Below, in pieces: positions 1 through 11,386 of a DNA stretch of 64,000 nucleotides. This DNA comes from Steromphala cineraria (taxonomy: Eukaryota; Mollusca; Gastropoda; Trochida; Trochidae): NCBI GenBank assembly GCA_916613615.1, contig OU744725.1:66472575-66536574 (forward strand). The letters are read 5' to 3'. The translations under genes were made by a program, and so were the position numbers. Under the pieces are notes generated by a model. The model searched no databases. It worked only from the letters and a program-made list of their open reading frames with translations, and was not told the origin of the DNA. Numbering within the stretch: the stretch's first letter is position 1; the number at the start of each line of letters is the position of its first letter.

Positions 1-556
1 TAATGGATTTAAATTTTTTTTTATGTTGACTGATCTAGATGTGTAATAGTCAACAATTGAGCCTATGCGACCATGACAATGATTTATCAACATAGTTAAG
101 TAAAACAGTTTCTTGATTAAAAATTAAAAAAAATTAACTTATTGATGATTAATTAAATAAAACATGTAGTGGTAAAATGTGTTATGAAAGCCTTAAATTA
201 CCTAGATTGTACGGCAATTTTCAAAAGTAATGGGAATATTCCGAGTTGAAATGCGTTTGTTTACAAAATGGTTGACGACTTCTCTCGCTCTGGGCATTGA
301 TAAAGTGTCAAAATTACTTCTCATTTGTTGATAAAATGAAGATTTATCAAAGCTATAGGTATATCTTGAATGTTTTTGTTAGATAATGTGCGTTATGAAC
401 GACATTAGCATGAACGATAGCCAAAAGATTTGGCAAGTGACATTGTTTAGATACGCGGCCCGGCTCGCCTGAGCTTGAAACTTGTCCCCTCAAATATTTC
501 AACCAATCACGTCGTAGGGGGCGGGGCTTAACCGCTCTCGACTGGATCGGTCTATT
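1..556. other. Left flank outside the repeat array
   Basis: This stretch does not match the sequence that precedes the same start point in the other units (around 15900-16069, 31400-31552 and 45150-45299), so the array begins near 545-557. It contains no convincing open frame. The last 100 bases are unusually GC-rich for the window and hold CCAATCACG near 503 and a GC-box-like GGGGGCGGGGC near 518. These could be promoter elements, or the end of an inserted element. A similar GC-rich patch lies at 4485-4530 in a unit-specific insertion, which favours the second reading. Confidence 0.5.
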
Positions 557-866
557 GCCAACGTTATCAAAGGAGAAAATAACATCAAAGAGAAATGGGG
601 ACCAATTTCCAATCCTTTTCTCATAAATCTATTAGATCATTGAAGTTTCATTATTAAAGAAAAAATCATAATTATTTTTGGAAAGTTATCATGTTTGAAA
701 ATATGAGCTATGAAATATATACGCAAATAGGAAGGATATTTGGTTTATCATATCATAAGAAGGAAAGTAATTTATTTTGTGAAAATGAAGAATTTGGAAT
801 TTTTAAGCTTGAAACTGAAACTACGCCAAATTGTAAAAGAGTCTAATGGTATAATTAGCAGCTCAT

Positions 867-1605
867 AAAGTAAAATCGTCTTTGATTTCATCGATTGAAA
901 GAGTTATATGGTGCAAAGCAATTTACATGACTGTGCATCAAATTAATGGAATTGAGATCCCAGTACTGGAGCTGTTGGCACAGATAGATTTGCGTCAAAA
1001 TATGAATCTACATATAGCAAGCTTTTATGTCAATATTTCGCTATTTGTATTTATCTATCACTATACATACTATTTGACAGACCTGTAAATAAATAAGGGC
1101 ACGTATGATTTATGGATAATCCTCTAAGTCGATAAAACATAAATCATCCTTGACTTTCTTATACTACCAAATTAAATTGTAAAGGTGAAACTATATGTCG
1201 TTATAAACACTGGAATAATTATAATATTAACAATTGATAAAGTAAAATCGTCTTTGATTTCATCGATTGAAAGAGTTATATGGTGCAAACCAATTTACAT
1301 GACTGTGCATCAAATTAATGGAATTGAGATCCCAGTACTGAGGCTGATGGCACAGAAAGATTTGTGTCAAAATATGAATCTACATAAAACAAAAATATAT
1401 CTTAATATTTTGCTTTTTGTAGCTATCAATTAAAACTCATATTATTAGACAGACCTGTAAATAAATAAGGGCAATCACAATTAATGGATAATCATCGAAG
1501 TCGATCAACCATAAACTATCCTTGTCTCTCTTGTACTACCCTATTAAAATGTAAACGGGAAACAAAATGTTGTTATAAACACTTGAGCTATTATGATATT
1601 GACAA
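867..1605. repeat. 362-bp direct duplication in unit 1
   Basis: Bases 867-1228 and 1229 to about 1605 are two diverged copies of one segment, each starting AAAGTAAAATCGTCTTTG and running to TATAAACACTGGAATAATTATAATATT or its variant. The other units have this segment once (near 31856 and 45600; degraded near 16376), so the duplication is specific to unit 1. The open frames at 882-1088 and 1185-1433 are the two copies of the same sequence and show no sign of coding constraint. Confidence 0.75.
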
Positions 1606-2099
1606 TTGATTAAATTTATTCATCAACGAAGTAACGTTTCTTAACTAAGAGTAGCTAAGATTGAACAGTATATGAAGTGAAATTAAAACAATTAGAATCT
1701 CAACTTCAGTGAGATTAAGCAATGTATCACAGCTCATCAAGCCCCAGTCTACAGAGGGATATAATCAAGTTATTCTGTGCGACAATCAGGAACTTTAAGA
1801 ATCAGTCCAGCATTCAAATCTTTGGACTTCAATGTCAAGATATAATTGGTCTAGATAAGAAGCGTGCTACATGGATTTGGGCTGTTATTCTTTTGGATTG
1901 CCCTTCCCATGTTACGGGTTTTTTATTGAAGTATTAAAAGTCTATCATGCTATCTGACAACAACACAACTGAATGTACTGTTGGCCTAAAGTTTGTCCAG
2001 TAATAAAAAGTTGAAACAACTGTGTCCAGTTATTCCATGTATGACAGGTTGTTGAGGTTGGATTTAAATAAGGAAACCACAATCAAAGGCATTGAAAAA

Positions 2100-2162
2100 A
2101 ACAATAAGAGTTATACATATTCCCTTAAAGCATTCAGAAAATATGTATAACTTTTATTGTTG
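2100..2162. repeat. AT-rich hairpin
   Basis: ACAATAAGAGTTATACATAT and its near-complement ATATGTATAACTTTTATTGT form arms of about 25 bases around a 10-base loop. The same hairpin is present in unit 2 at 18231-18290 and is degraded in units 3 (about 32700) and 4 (about 46335). It is followed by several copies of AGGGAATATGTATAAT-like words in both orientations to about 2290, so the whole 200 bp is a cluster of small inverted repeats. Confidence 0.7.
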
Positions 2163-2642
2163 TTTTCCCCAGGGAATATGTATAATCCCTGGAAATTTCA
2201 GGGAATATACATAATCACTTAGTGAATCAGGTAATATACATAATCACCGAAAAACAGAGGGATTATAGTATTCCCTGATTATACATATTAACTTAACATA
2301 ACTACATATAGATTCCGGGATTGATTATTGTATGAAACGGATCATGAAGTACATGAATCAGACATAACGTTAACTCTTTGGGTATTGGTTACCCTATGAA
2401 ACTGATCATAGTCCACATATAAGAAGATGTATGATTTCATTCAAAGTTGTAACTATCATGTTCTAAACATATCAAAGCGACTTATAAGTACAAAACTTGA
2501 GATATATGGTTTTAAATTACAAAAGAGATTCAAACACTTGTGTTAAAACAAATATGTATAATATTTCGATATTGATTACCCAATGAAACTTATCACAGCC
2601 CTTATATGATAAGATCAGAGCATGTCAGTATGGGTATCTATT

Positions 2643-2760
2643 GTCTGCCGCCCTCTGTCTGAGGGTGATCCTCTTGAGACAGTTGATTAATAAGAGCAAA
2701 CAGAGTAGCGAGTAAAGAGGATTGCTGTCAGATATATGTCAACAGGGCAGATGGAATTCG
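2643..2760. repeat. Conserved block 1 (GTCTGCCGCCC block), first copy
   Basis: About 110 bases, from GTCTGCCGCCC to GGCAGATGGAAT, are the best conserved part of every module. Further copies are at 18760, 29044, 33161, 43022, 46833 and 51677, and a copy missing the first part is at 19383. It stays recognisable between A, B and C modules whose surroundings have drifted beyond easy alignment. Read on the minus strand, most copies carry an open stretch of about 28 codons with a hydrophobic run. The frame is broken by small indels at 18760 and 46833, while at 51677 a 12-base deletion keeps it. The role is unknown. Confidence 0.75.
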
Positions 2761-3933
2761 AGTTAATCAAACAAATCCTTAACACATTTAGAAATTATTT
2801 ATACTTATAGGTATTTGGTTTATTGAGCGTCTTATGATAGAAGACACGTGATGTGTTAAAGGGGCAAATTCTTCATATTTGTAATGTTTTGTTCAGAAAT
2901 AAGCCAGGAATGTTCCATGGGGAATTTCCATCTCAAACTATCATACAAATTTCTGTGTGAAACAGTTTCAGGAACAAGTTTTCCTAACACACTCTTCAAT
3001 TTCCAGGATATCCAAATGTGTGTTTGAAAGTCATTTCATATTAGCAGCTGTAAGAAACGGTTCCATAAGAAACCCAATCTTGCCCTGATAGTTCACAGAG
3101 GAAGAATACAAGCAGCGCCACATATTTGTTTCCAGCAAATAATGTTTGTTCCAATATTAGCCCTCTTTAAGTGATTTCAAGGCAATTATTACATGGTATT
3201 GGAAAATTTGATTCATGTTACCAGAATATGTGTGAAATTGATTTTATGTCTCTTTGAAACCATTCCATTGGAAACCTGGTCTTGCTCTGGTACATCTCAG
3301 AAAAGAACACAAGCAGGAACAACCATTTGTATTCAAAGCAAATACTGTTTGTTTTAATATAACCCCTCTTCTAGTAATTTCAAGGCAAACACTACAATTT
3401 ATTCGAAATATTTATTTATTTTAAAAGGATATTTTGTGAAATTGATTTCTGTTTGTTAACCGTTCCATAGACATCTGGTCTTGCTCTAGACTTCAAAGCA
3501 ATGAGATCTATTCATTATCAAAGTAAATATGCGAATATGTGCACTCTTTAAGTGGGCTAATAATAACAGGCAGGTGAAGATTTCATATTTTTACAGAAGA
3601 ACAAGTTGTGATCAGGTCGGTACCCTTTTCATTTAAAATTATTATTCCAATCTTTTAAAAAATTACATTTTAATGAATTTATTAACTGACAAAAGCTTAA
3701 ATATACCCAAAAACTAAAAACATTAAAAAAAATAAAAATAAAAAACAAACTAAATAAATATCTTAGAGAATATCTGGAATATTCGTTAATGTTGTTGACA
3801 ATTGTGCGTGGTATATTCCCCTGTTAATGGCCTTTTACTTTTCAAACAGAAGAGGATCATCATGTGTGTTTGAGTTCCATACTCTTCCTTCAGAAGCAGA
3901 AATGATACTTTTTAGATGTGTACGATAAATACC

Positions 3934-4308
3934 ATCTCACTTCAATGGATTCGGGTGACATACCTTGAAATGTAATTGAAATTAAATGAGCTCACTCCAA
4001 TGGATTCGGGTAAGATAATTTGGAATGTAATTTACTTAAATGAGTCAACTCCAATGGATTCGGGTAAAATAGTTTGGAATGTAAATAACTTAAATGAGCC
4101 CACTCCAATGGATTCAGGTAAAATAGTTTGGAATGTAATTTACTTAAATGAGCTCACTCCAATGGATTCGGGTAAGATAATTTGGAATGTTATTTACTTA
4201 AATAAGCTCACTCCAATGGATTCGGGTAAGATAATTTGGAATGTAATTTACTTAAATGAACCCACTCCAATGGATTTGGGTAAATAGTTTGGAATGTAAT
4301 TTACTTAA
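3934..4308. repeat. 54-bp minisatellite, first part (7 copies)
   Basis: This is a tandem repeat of a 54-base unit built around CACTCCAATGGATTCGGGTA and TTTGGAATGTAATTTACTTAA. Because 54 is a multiple of three, the array is open in one frame and gives an 18-residue peptide repeat; this is a by-product of the period, not evidence of a gene. The array continues at 5643 after an insertion, for about ten copies in this module. The equivalent site has 3 copies in unit 2, 4 in unit 3, 2 in unit 4 and 1 in C2. Confidence 0.9.
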
Positions 4309-5638
4309 AGAGTTATGCAATGTACTTTTTCTAAGAATGATAGATCAATATCTCCAGTACTATTATCTATGAGAATGCAATGAGCATATAATTATGACAA
4401 TACACACATAAATTAGACTTTTAATCAGCATTTTATACCCGGTTTTTAGAAATAAACAGGCGAACGCTTTGAAAACTCATTAGAGCGTGACGCCCCGCCC
4501 ACCGGGCCTATCTCCATTTGCGTGTCTACCATAAAGTCTGGAGACAAACCTCCTTCAAACCAAAAGATTTATATGTTAATTTCTGATTAATAAAAAAGGC
4601 AAGAAGCAAGTACGATAATATCTAAGAAAATACTCTGTACTACTTTTGTTGTCGGAATCGCTTTGATGGATGTGACTGTACCAATATTCGGAATGTTATA
4701 TGCAAAACAGTGTGATCCCAAATATAACATTGTTTCATTTTCGATACGATTTGAAACCTTATATATCTTAAATAGATCAACCACTGTTAAATAATGTTTA
4801 ATTATTTTATTATTGATATGTGTTGTAAAAATACGCACATTGATCATAACGTACTAAAGATAATCCACTGTGGCGCCTATCTTTTCATAAGAGAAAAAAT
4901 ATCATAATAAATAACATGAAACCGTTTACACTTTTCCTTTTCTTCAAACCATCATGGTAAAGTTATTCACCGTCTATTGGCCTCTTTAAAATATATCTTT
5001 ATAGTGTAATAAACTCACAAAAAATTAACATTGTAGGTATTCGATTGTAGAAAGTAGTCGGTTTGTTCACTGAAAACAAACGATTTGTTATTTGTCACCG
5101 TCGGACATAATAGTCAGTGTATGTTATGTAAGATTCAGCAAACAACAGACAATCAGATTATCACTTTAACGGACATGTCTAGCCCTAACGGTGCCAATTT
5201 AACAAGGCAGTCGCCTTTTTGTGTCATTAGATATGGTTTTGAAATATACGATATTATATGTTTATACAATAATCATTGGCTTGAATACATCGTTATTGAG
5301 TCGTCGGATATCTAAGCTTTCGGAATATACAAAAATTGAGCGTTTTTTGTGAATATTTGTATGTTAAACGAACGTTTAAAAAGGTGTCATTTCCCGTTGA
5401 AAAATGATCATTAGGTGAAACTACTCGCCTACTGCTACGTCACAGTAGGTAGACACACTTGGGCCACGCTTCAGTGACCACAGATTCTGTTCGCCGGGGC
5501 TAATTAGGCAGTGTATTTTAAAAGCCGTATTTAGGCAGGTTGCCGTCCGATTTCGAAAATTCAAAGTTGACTCTCACTCAAATTGCAAGCAGCTTTTTAT
5601 GAATCCCGAAAGTGGCCATAGACCATTTCAGTCCCCCT
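4309..5638. mobile_element. 1.33-kb TTAA-flanked insertion splitting the minisatellite
   Basis: The 54-bp array is interrupted between two repeat copies by 1330 bases absent from the other units. TTAA lies on both sides (4305-4308 and 5639-5642), as expected for a piggyBac-type target duplication. The left end reads AGAGTTATGC and the right end, on the opposite strand, AGGGGGACTG, so terminal inverted repeats are short or poor. Inside are GC-rich patches at 4485-4530 and 5410-5520, with small frames (4587-4847 minus, 5085-5315 plus) that resemble no protein I recognise. No transposase is visible. It is either a non-autonomous element or a composite of several insertions. Confidence 0.55.
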
Positions 5639-5642
5639 TTAA

Positions 5643-5800
5643 ATGAGCCACTCCAATGGATTTGGGTAAATAATTTGGAATGTAATTTACTTAAATGAGC
5701 CCACTCCAATGGATTTGGGTAAATAATTTGGAATGTAATTTACTTAAATGAGCTCACTCCAATGTCTTCGGGTAGGATAATATGGAATGTAAATTAAATC
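5643..5800. repeat. 54-bp minisatellite, second part (3 copies)
   Basis: This is the continuation of the array at 3934-4308 beyond the insertion. The last copy has CTTCGGGTAGG in place of the usual ATTCGGGTAAG and leads into the unique sequence CCTATGAGCTGCTCCTGTC, which also follows the array in the other units. Confidence 0.9.
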
Positions 5801-6634
5801 CTATGAGCTGCTCCTGTCAACTTGATTATTAGATAGAAAGTTTGGAGTCCTATACAAACATTCAGCTGTTTTCTACCTTGTCAAAGATAATCTTCTATGT
5901 GTTCAGAACCGTATTTCTTCATTCGAGTAAAAGTGTCAGATCGATAATCTCCTTTTTCTGTATTGATTTTAAGTACCATTTTCAAGTGAACGTTGTTTTT
6001 CCAAAAAGTAGGATAACTCTTTAACTGAGCAAATTACTTCTCTATTGCATATTTAATGACAATGAACAATGAGGTTAGTGAAAGGGATATATGTTGATAT
6101 ATTTGAAAGTATGCTAGGAAGCACTAAATATTCCCCTCATCGCCAGTTATTTCAGCTTTTCTAACTCTCCCTTTTCTATTCACTGTTCATTCGCGTTTAA
6201 TTAACACAGATAATTAAGGAATTCATAGACAGATAGTACAATTGAATGACCGTCATAAAATGGGATATATACATGTAATGTCATCTACGTAATTAGTTTG
6301 CAGAGATTTCCAGATTGAGACTATTTGAAACATAGGTCTCGAAGGCAAAACATGATTCAAACAGCTGATGTATTGAGTGATGCGACGAGATGTTGTGGGT
6401 ACATGTATATCTGATTTATACCCTACTCCGGCCGAGTAATATTTGAGGGAAAATAGTTTTCTACCTTCTCCATGTATACATGTATTGACCTAACTTTTAC
6501 TCTACTATACTCACGTAATTGCAATAAAACTTGGTATAAACTAATACTTATACTAATACCACACACCATATATAGTTAATAAATAACACTATAGACAGAC
6601 ACAACAGAAAATACCTCTGCTTGTATCAATCCAC

Positions 6635-6688
6635 TGTAGCTCACTTGGCAGGGTCGCTGCTCTGCAACATAAAGATCCGAATCCCACC
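6635..6688 (+). repeat. tRNA-like segment, probable SINE head (unit 1)
   Basis: TGTAGCTCACTTGGCAGGG resembles the A box and D arm of a tRNA, and GATCCGAATCCCACC, about 30 bases on, resembles the B box and T arm. The spacing is close to a real tRNA, but a paired acceptor stem and a clean anticodon arm are not visible. The segment recurs at the same place in the module at 21805-21858 and 35264-35317. A SINE promoter fossil or a tRNA pseudogene duplicated with the array fits best; a working tRNA is unlikely. Confidence 0.5.
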
Positions 6689-9190
6689 CTTCTTGTTTTA
6701 AATTCTAAAATTATTAAACTCTTAATTTTACGTTCTTTTTAACAAATTTGAAGATCTCTTAACCTAACTAAGTGCAGTAGAACAATAAAAAGGGGGTGAA
6801 TATAAATAATACTGTTTACTGCCAATAAATACTGTTTGACAAAAAACCTGAAGATGATCAGTTTCATGCAATGGTCAATGCCAGAATTAGTTTTTAATAT
6901 CATGTCCTCATATGCGGGCTATGGTCAGTTTCATAAGGTAATCAATACCGAAATGTATACACTTCATACACTTCATGATCAGTTTCATGCAATGGTTATT
7001 ACCGGAATTACCTATTCGTAAACCAGAAACATGATGTTTATGTAGGTTACAAGCATGATGCGAAGAATACATAGAACTACAATAGGTTTTGCCAAGATTC
7101 ATAGGGTAATCATTATCAAAATATGGATCATAATAATTTTGAAATAATATTTTAATTAAGCATTTTTTTTCTTATGAGGATTCTTCCTGTAAAGCTTTTA
7201 ACATGTCGTTCTCAAGAAATCAATCTAAATAACATGATATATGTCTGTAGACAATTCATAGAAACAATAATGAAGAAATTTGCAATCGCAACGTTTGAAG
7301 ATTTGTCAGTGACTGTAATGTGTTTAAATGAAGTTTCTAAATAAGCTTCTTCCTTTTCATTGCATATTTTGTTATAAAACAACTATTACCTTGAACTTTT
7401 TTTTAACAAAATAACCCCCAAAAACTGAGACATGTCTGTATAACAATCCATAGAAAATTTTTTGAGAAAATATGCATATGGATGTGAGGACAATTTTCTT
7501 TAACAAAGGGTCAAATGAGACATGTTGTGATGTGCCAATCATGTGGCTACCATGGGCAAACATCAGAACATCTGACTTTCGTTGATGTAAACAAGGGCTG
7601 TGTCTTGATTTGACAAAAAATTTATATAGATTTTGTTAGTAACAATTAACTTCCCTCAATAGTCCCATATTTCTTAAAATTTTACCCTTGCAACATTTGC
7701 AAGTTATCTCTGAAGTTAAAATCACAAAGTTCCTAATGGTGAGTCAGTAATATACAAACAAATCTACTATTTCAACATCTACACGGATAAAATGAATGAA
7801 ATTATGAATTTTACTTTCTTTAAGAAGAAACAAGTCAATAAATGAATTAGCAAAAGGACAATTAATTGTTCTGTCTGACTGATGAGGTTCCATTTATTTC
7901 TTTATCAGAGAGAAATACAACGAACAAGGGTAAGAGAGTGATTAATGGAAATAGCGAAATAGAGACGAGATTACAGAGGGAGGCTTTATTGATGCAACTA
8001 CGAAAGACCAAACAATTAAATTTAGTAGTATCTTGAATTTTATTCTGATATGAAATCTGATTCTCCTCAGAGGAAAATATGAGCAATGACCGTTATGTGT
8101 TATCAAAGCGATTAATGGCATTTTGTACATAAGCATTAGGTGAGTTTTCATGTAATATTTTCTATAATATTCTTACATGAACTTTATTCAAGCTCTCTGT
8201 ATCAAATTGCAATCAAGGCTCGATGTTTAAAGTGAAGGAAAATGTTTCATTGATTCCTTTGAAACTCTTGCCTCTTACTGGCAAATTTTCAAAACTGTAC
8301 AATGTAGCTTTTATCCTTCAAAAAGTGAAATGATTATTAAGACAAATGACTCAGTCAGTTTGAGATTTTCTTCTCTTCCTACAGAAGAAAACATGCTGCT
8401 TTGTGTTGTTACGCGATCAATGCCAAACCTCTTCAACGGTTTCGCGATCAATGCCAAACCTCTTCAACGGTTTCGGTATGAATTTTTTGGAAATGTCATT
8501 TTCATCATATTAGCTTCTCCTGTCAATTTGATTTTAATTACAAAGATAGTCGACTTCAAACAAGTCACTGTTCATCTTAATGTCAGAGTAAATCTTCAAA
8601 ATGTCAAGGTTTGAACTTGTCTCCGGCAATAGTGCCAGATTGATAATTTTTTGAGAACTGGGTTATATATGTCTGAGAGACAGATTGGACATTCAATACT
8701 AAATGTGTGATTTTGGCATTTAATGTCAATTGACATTTATGTAACTATCGAATTGTAACTACATCATAATCACCTTAACCAATTAAATGAAAAACGATCA
8801 GGATATATGATATGTAGGAAGCGGGAATATGTGATTTTGGCACGCATTATGCATTATGCATTGTTCTTATTTGGAATCGAATGATCTTTGACACATCTCA
8901 ATATTTGATTGTAAATGCATCATGGCTTGGAATGACCCAGTACATGGTACAAGAAAGGATGTATGAAAACTGTAATGGATGAAGCAGGAATTGCAAAATG
9001 TAAACACTATTCATGCCAAACTCAGAATAACTCCTGTCATCTTTGGTTTTTTAGGAACCTAATTTATGGAAATATTGCGATTGTGTGTAATCTGAAAAAA
9101 TAATGTAAACTTGATTTGATACATTAGTTAATTTGAAGTCAGATTCTCTTTTCAAATCCAGGTCAATAAAGTCTGGAGAGGAGAACAAAT

Positions 9191-9330
9191 GATCTGAGAA
9201 ATAACCGGAAACATGTTCTTGGATTCCTTGTGTGAAGCAGCAATGGCGAGGGCCTAGACACAGTGTCTAAACCGATGTTTCTTTCACCAGTAATGTAAAA
9301 GCAGTGAGTTTAGATAACTTCGAGGGGAAA
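9191..9330. repeat. Conserved block 2 (ACCGGAAACATGTTCTTGG block), first copy
   Basis: This is a ~130-base block from CTGAGAAATAACCGG through TCTAGACACAGTG to TTTCACCAGCAATGTAAAAGC-like sequence. Other copies lie near 15299, 24239, 30795, 37527, 49827, 54339 and 61032, so it occurs in A, B and C modules; the B module of unit 3 has lost it. With block 1 it is the strongest evidence that A, B and C descend from one monomer. On the minus strand about 25 codons around the centre are open in all eight copies, but the A copies carry a stop just upstream, so coding is doubtful. Confidence 0.75.
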
Positions 9331-10833
9331 TACTTCCATATATATATTTGAAAGATTATTGCAAATGCAGTTTTTCATTAGAACTGTATCAGGAAACAAT
9401 ATTATGGAAAAAAGAAGCACTGAAAGCAGGTTTGTCGTTGTGTTCCCCTCGTTATCTTGGTGTGTCTGTTACGAACAATCTGGGGCATATCACAATCTGC
9501 AGATGGTGATTATTCCTAAATTGCACGGTACGTGTCCACTACCTGGCAACTACACAAGAGAGTCTTGCTACCTTAAATGGCGTGTCTTCGATTCTCCTTG
9601 CAATTATTTTACATGTGATGCCCACATTCTTGCACCACTTGCCTCACTTTTCTAATGGTTCTTAGCATGTTTTAACATTGAGGTGTGCATGCATGGCATC
9701 ACTTGACATGGTTAGTTTGATAATTGTGATTTCCTGCTATTAAAAGACGATTTCACCAGGGATCAAACTATTGACAGAAAATTTACATTATCTTCAACCC
9801 ACATATTCTTTTGCTGACTAGGCTTTTTATAAATTGTGTTTTAATGGTCAATGTTGAAGAATACATTCAGGCTAGGCTTTTCTACTACATCATTTAAACA
9901 TAGTAGAATAAAATCATATTATCATCTTTGATCAATGTCTTAAAGATATCAATGCTGTTTTAAATTCTTTGAAGTTTTGAAATAAAGTATAAAGGTATAG
10001 AGGCTGGCGTGCTCAATATATCTTAATATGACATGGATTGGTTCAGAATAGATTGAACTTTAAAAAGTTTCTTAAGATCGATTCATTTATCATAAGATTC
10101 GAAGAACTTGTTGAAATGTTCATTTAACTAACGATTATGTGGAAAATATCAATGAGATGGAAATATATCTGGGTTAATCCAAGTGTTTGATATGATCTAT
10201 GTTCGATCTTTTGATTTGCTACTTTTAAAAGTACACCGACATTTGTCATTATGGTTATGATTATAATTGGTATTTATTTCGTTTGTTCCGAACTACTTAT
10301 AGAAAAAAAGAAAGTTCGTTCAAACTCCCTGTTATATTTTCATCATAATGAACGAAACGCTCTGAACAATCATGTTTGATACCAAGAAAACATATCTACA
10401 AAAACATTTTATCATCTTTAAAACCTGGCCAGACACTCAATTGTTGCTGCTTATTACCCTATCAATTTTGAAGCATTCATATATATAAAATAATAATAAT
10501 AACTTCACACATTCCAATAATTTTAGCTCTTTATTGTCTAGTGTACCCAATTCACTCCTTCCACATTGAAATTCATACAGTTGATACACATAGTAAAGTC
10601 CCAAATCTGCCGAATAGATAAATCTAAATTATAGCGTACACCAACGTCATTAGAGATTATACAATGTATAACGAAATGGATCGTGGACCAAAATAGTAAC
10701 TTAAAGGTTTTTTAAGCAAATTTGCATTGAATGGTAACAGACTTAAATGATATTAAATGAGAGATTGGAGCACTCATAACATTCAGCGATGCAGATGAAA
10801 TGAATCAAATGACCTATATTACATTTTCATTAA

Positions 10834-11386
10834 AGATGCTGTATCATACTTGCAAGCGGTTCAGGATGAAACTTAGCTATTGAGAAATGAAATACATCAC
10901 TTTGTAGAAAAATCTTTCGTCGAAATTTTGATATCATATTTAGATTGTGTAATCAACAATAACATACTTATTTCGACGCTTCAAGCACAGTACCCTCGTA
11001 GAAAGGGCATGCCTTTTTACGAACCCGCTTTCGGTGACGTAATCATTATGCTTGTAGGATTTACACCGTGTCTCAACTACCGTAATTGCGTTAGATGGGT
11101 ATCAACTTTGACAGCAACAAATACCTAATTTGGAGAAAAAGAATATAAAATCTAGTTGAGCGCGACAAAGACGGTTTTCAAGCGTACATTTAGAAACCGG
11201 AAGTTGTGAAATGGCCACACTTGATTCGCCCTTATGTCGACTGCCGTTTCGGTATTATTTGGTAAATTATCTCCTATTTGATGAATTTTGGTCCGATTTT
11301 CTCAAGGTTGGTCGCTAAATTTTTCTAAAAATACAACGTATACATTAAAAATACTTAAAAAATTATTGCACTATGATATAGCATCT
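10834..11386. mobile_element. TTAA-flanked 553-bp element with terminal inverted repeats
   Basis: The element starts AGATGCTGTATCATA and ends TATGATATAGCATCT, terminal inverted repeats of about 15 bases with one or two mismatches. It is flanked by TTAA at 10830-10833 and 11387-11390. Unit 3 has the uninterrupted site with a single TTAA (about 40363), and the sequence on both sides matches. It is a non-autonomous piggyBac-type element by target site and structure. The open frame at 10880-11128 inside it has no match that I recognise and is too short for a transposase. Confidence 0.8.

Larger units (their letters stand above)
557..2642. repeat. Module B, end portion (unit 1)
   Basis: This is the 3' part of a B module, matching 16070-18759, 31553-33160 and 45300-46832. 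In order it holds the block around TTTGAAAATATGAGCTATG, the TCATCGATTGAAAGAG block (present twice here), and a segment at 1722-1937 that is open for 71 codons. It ends with a cluster of short AT-rich inverted and direct repeats (2085-2290). The module's front half is absent because the array begins here. Confidence 0.7.

Noticed and set aside
1722..1937. 71-codon frame conserved in three B modules (also 17853-18068 and 32334-32549)
   Set aside because: The copies differ mostly by amino-acid-changing substitutions, the fourth copy has a stop and a deletion, and the A-module counterpart (about 12850) is not open. The frame is explained by low divergence between recent copies.
3976..4287. 103-codon frame with an 18-residue repeat
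   Set aside because: It is produced by a 54-bp tandem repeat whose length is a multiple of three. Copy number varies freely and the array is interrupted by an insertion.
6635..6688. A functional tRNA gene
   Set aside because: No paired acceptor stem or clean anticodon arm could be found; kept only as a tRNA-like repeat.
8330..8614. Frame present in three A modules (also 23309-23548 and 36711-36965)
   Set aside because: The start differs between copies, unit 1 has a 30-bp in-frame tandem duplication, and no family is recognisable. Similarity is no higher than in neighbouring non-coding sequence.
9359..9655. 98-codon cysteine-containing frame in unit 1
   Set aside because: The equivalent regions of units 2 and 3 differ by deletions and frameshifts; no splice or signal features are preserved.
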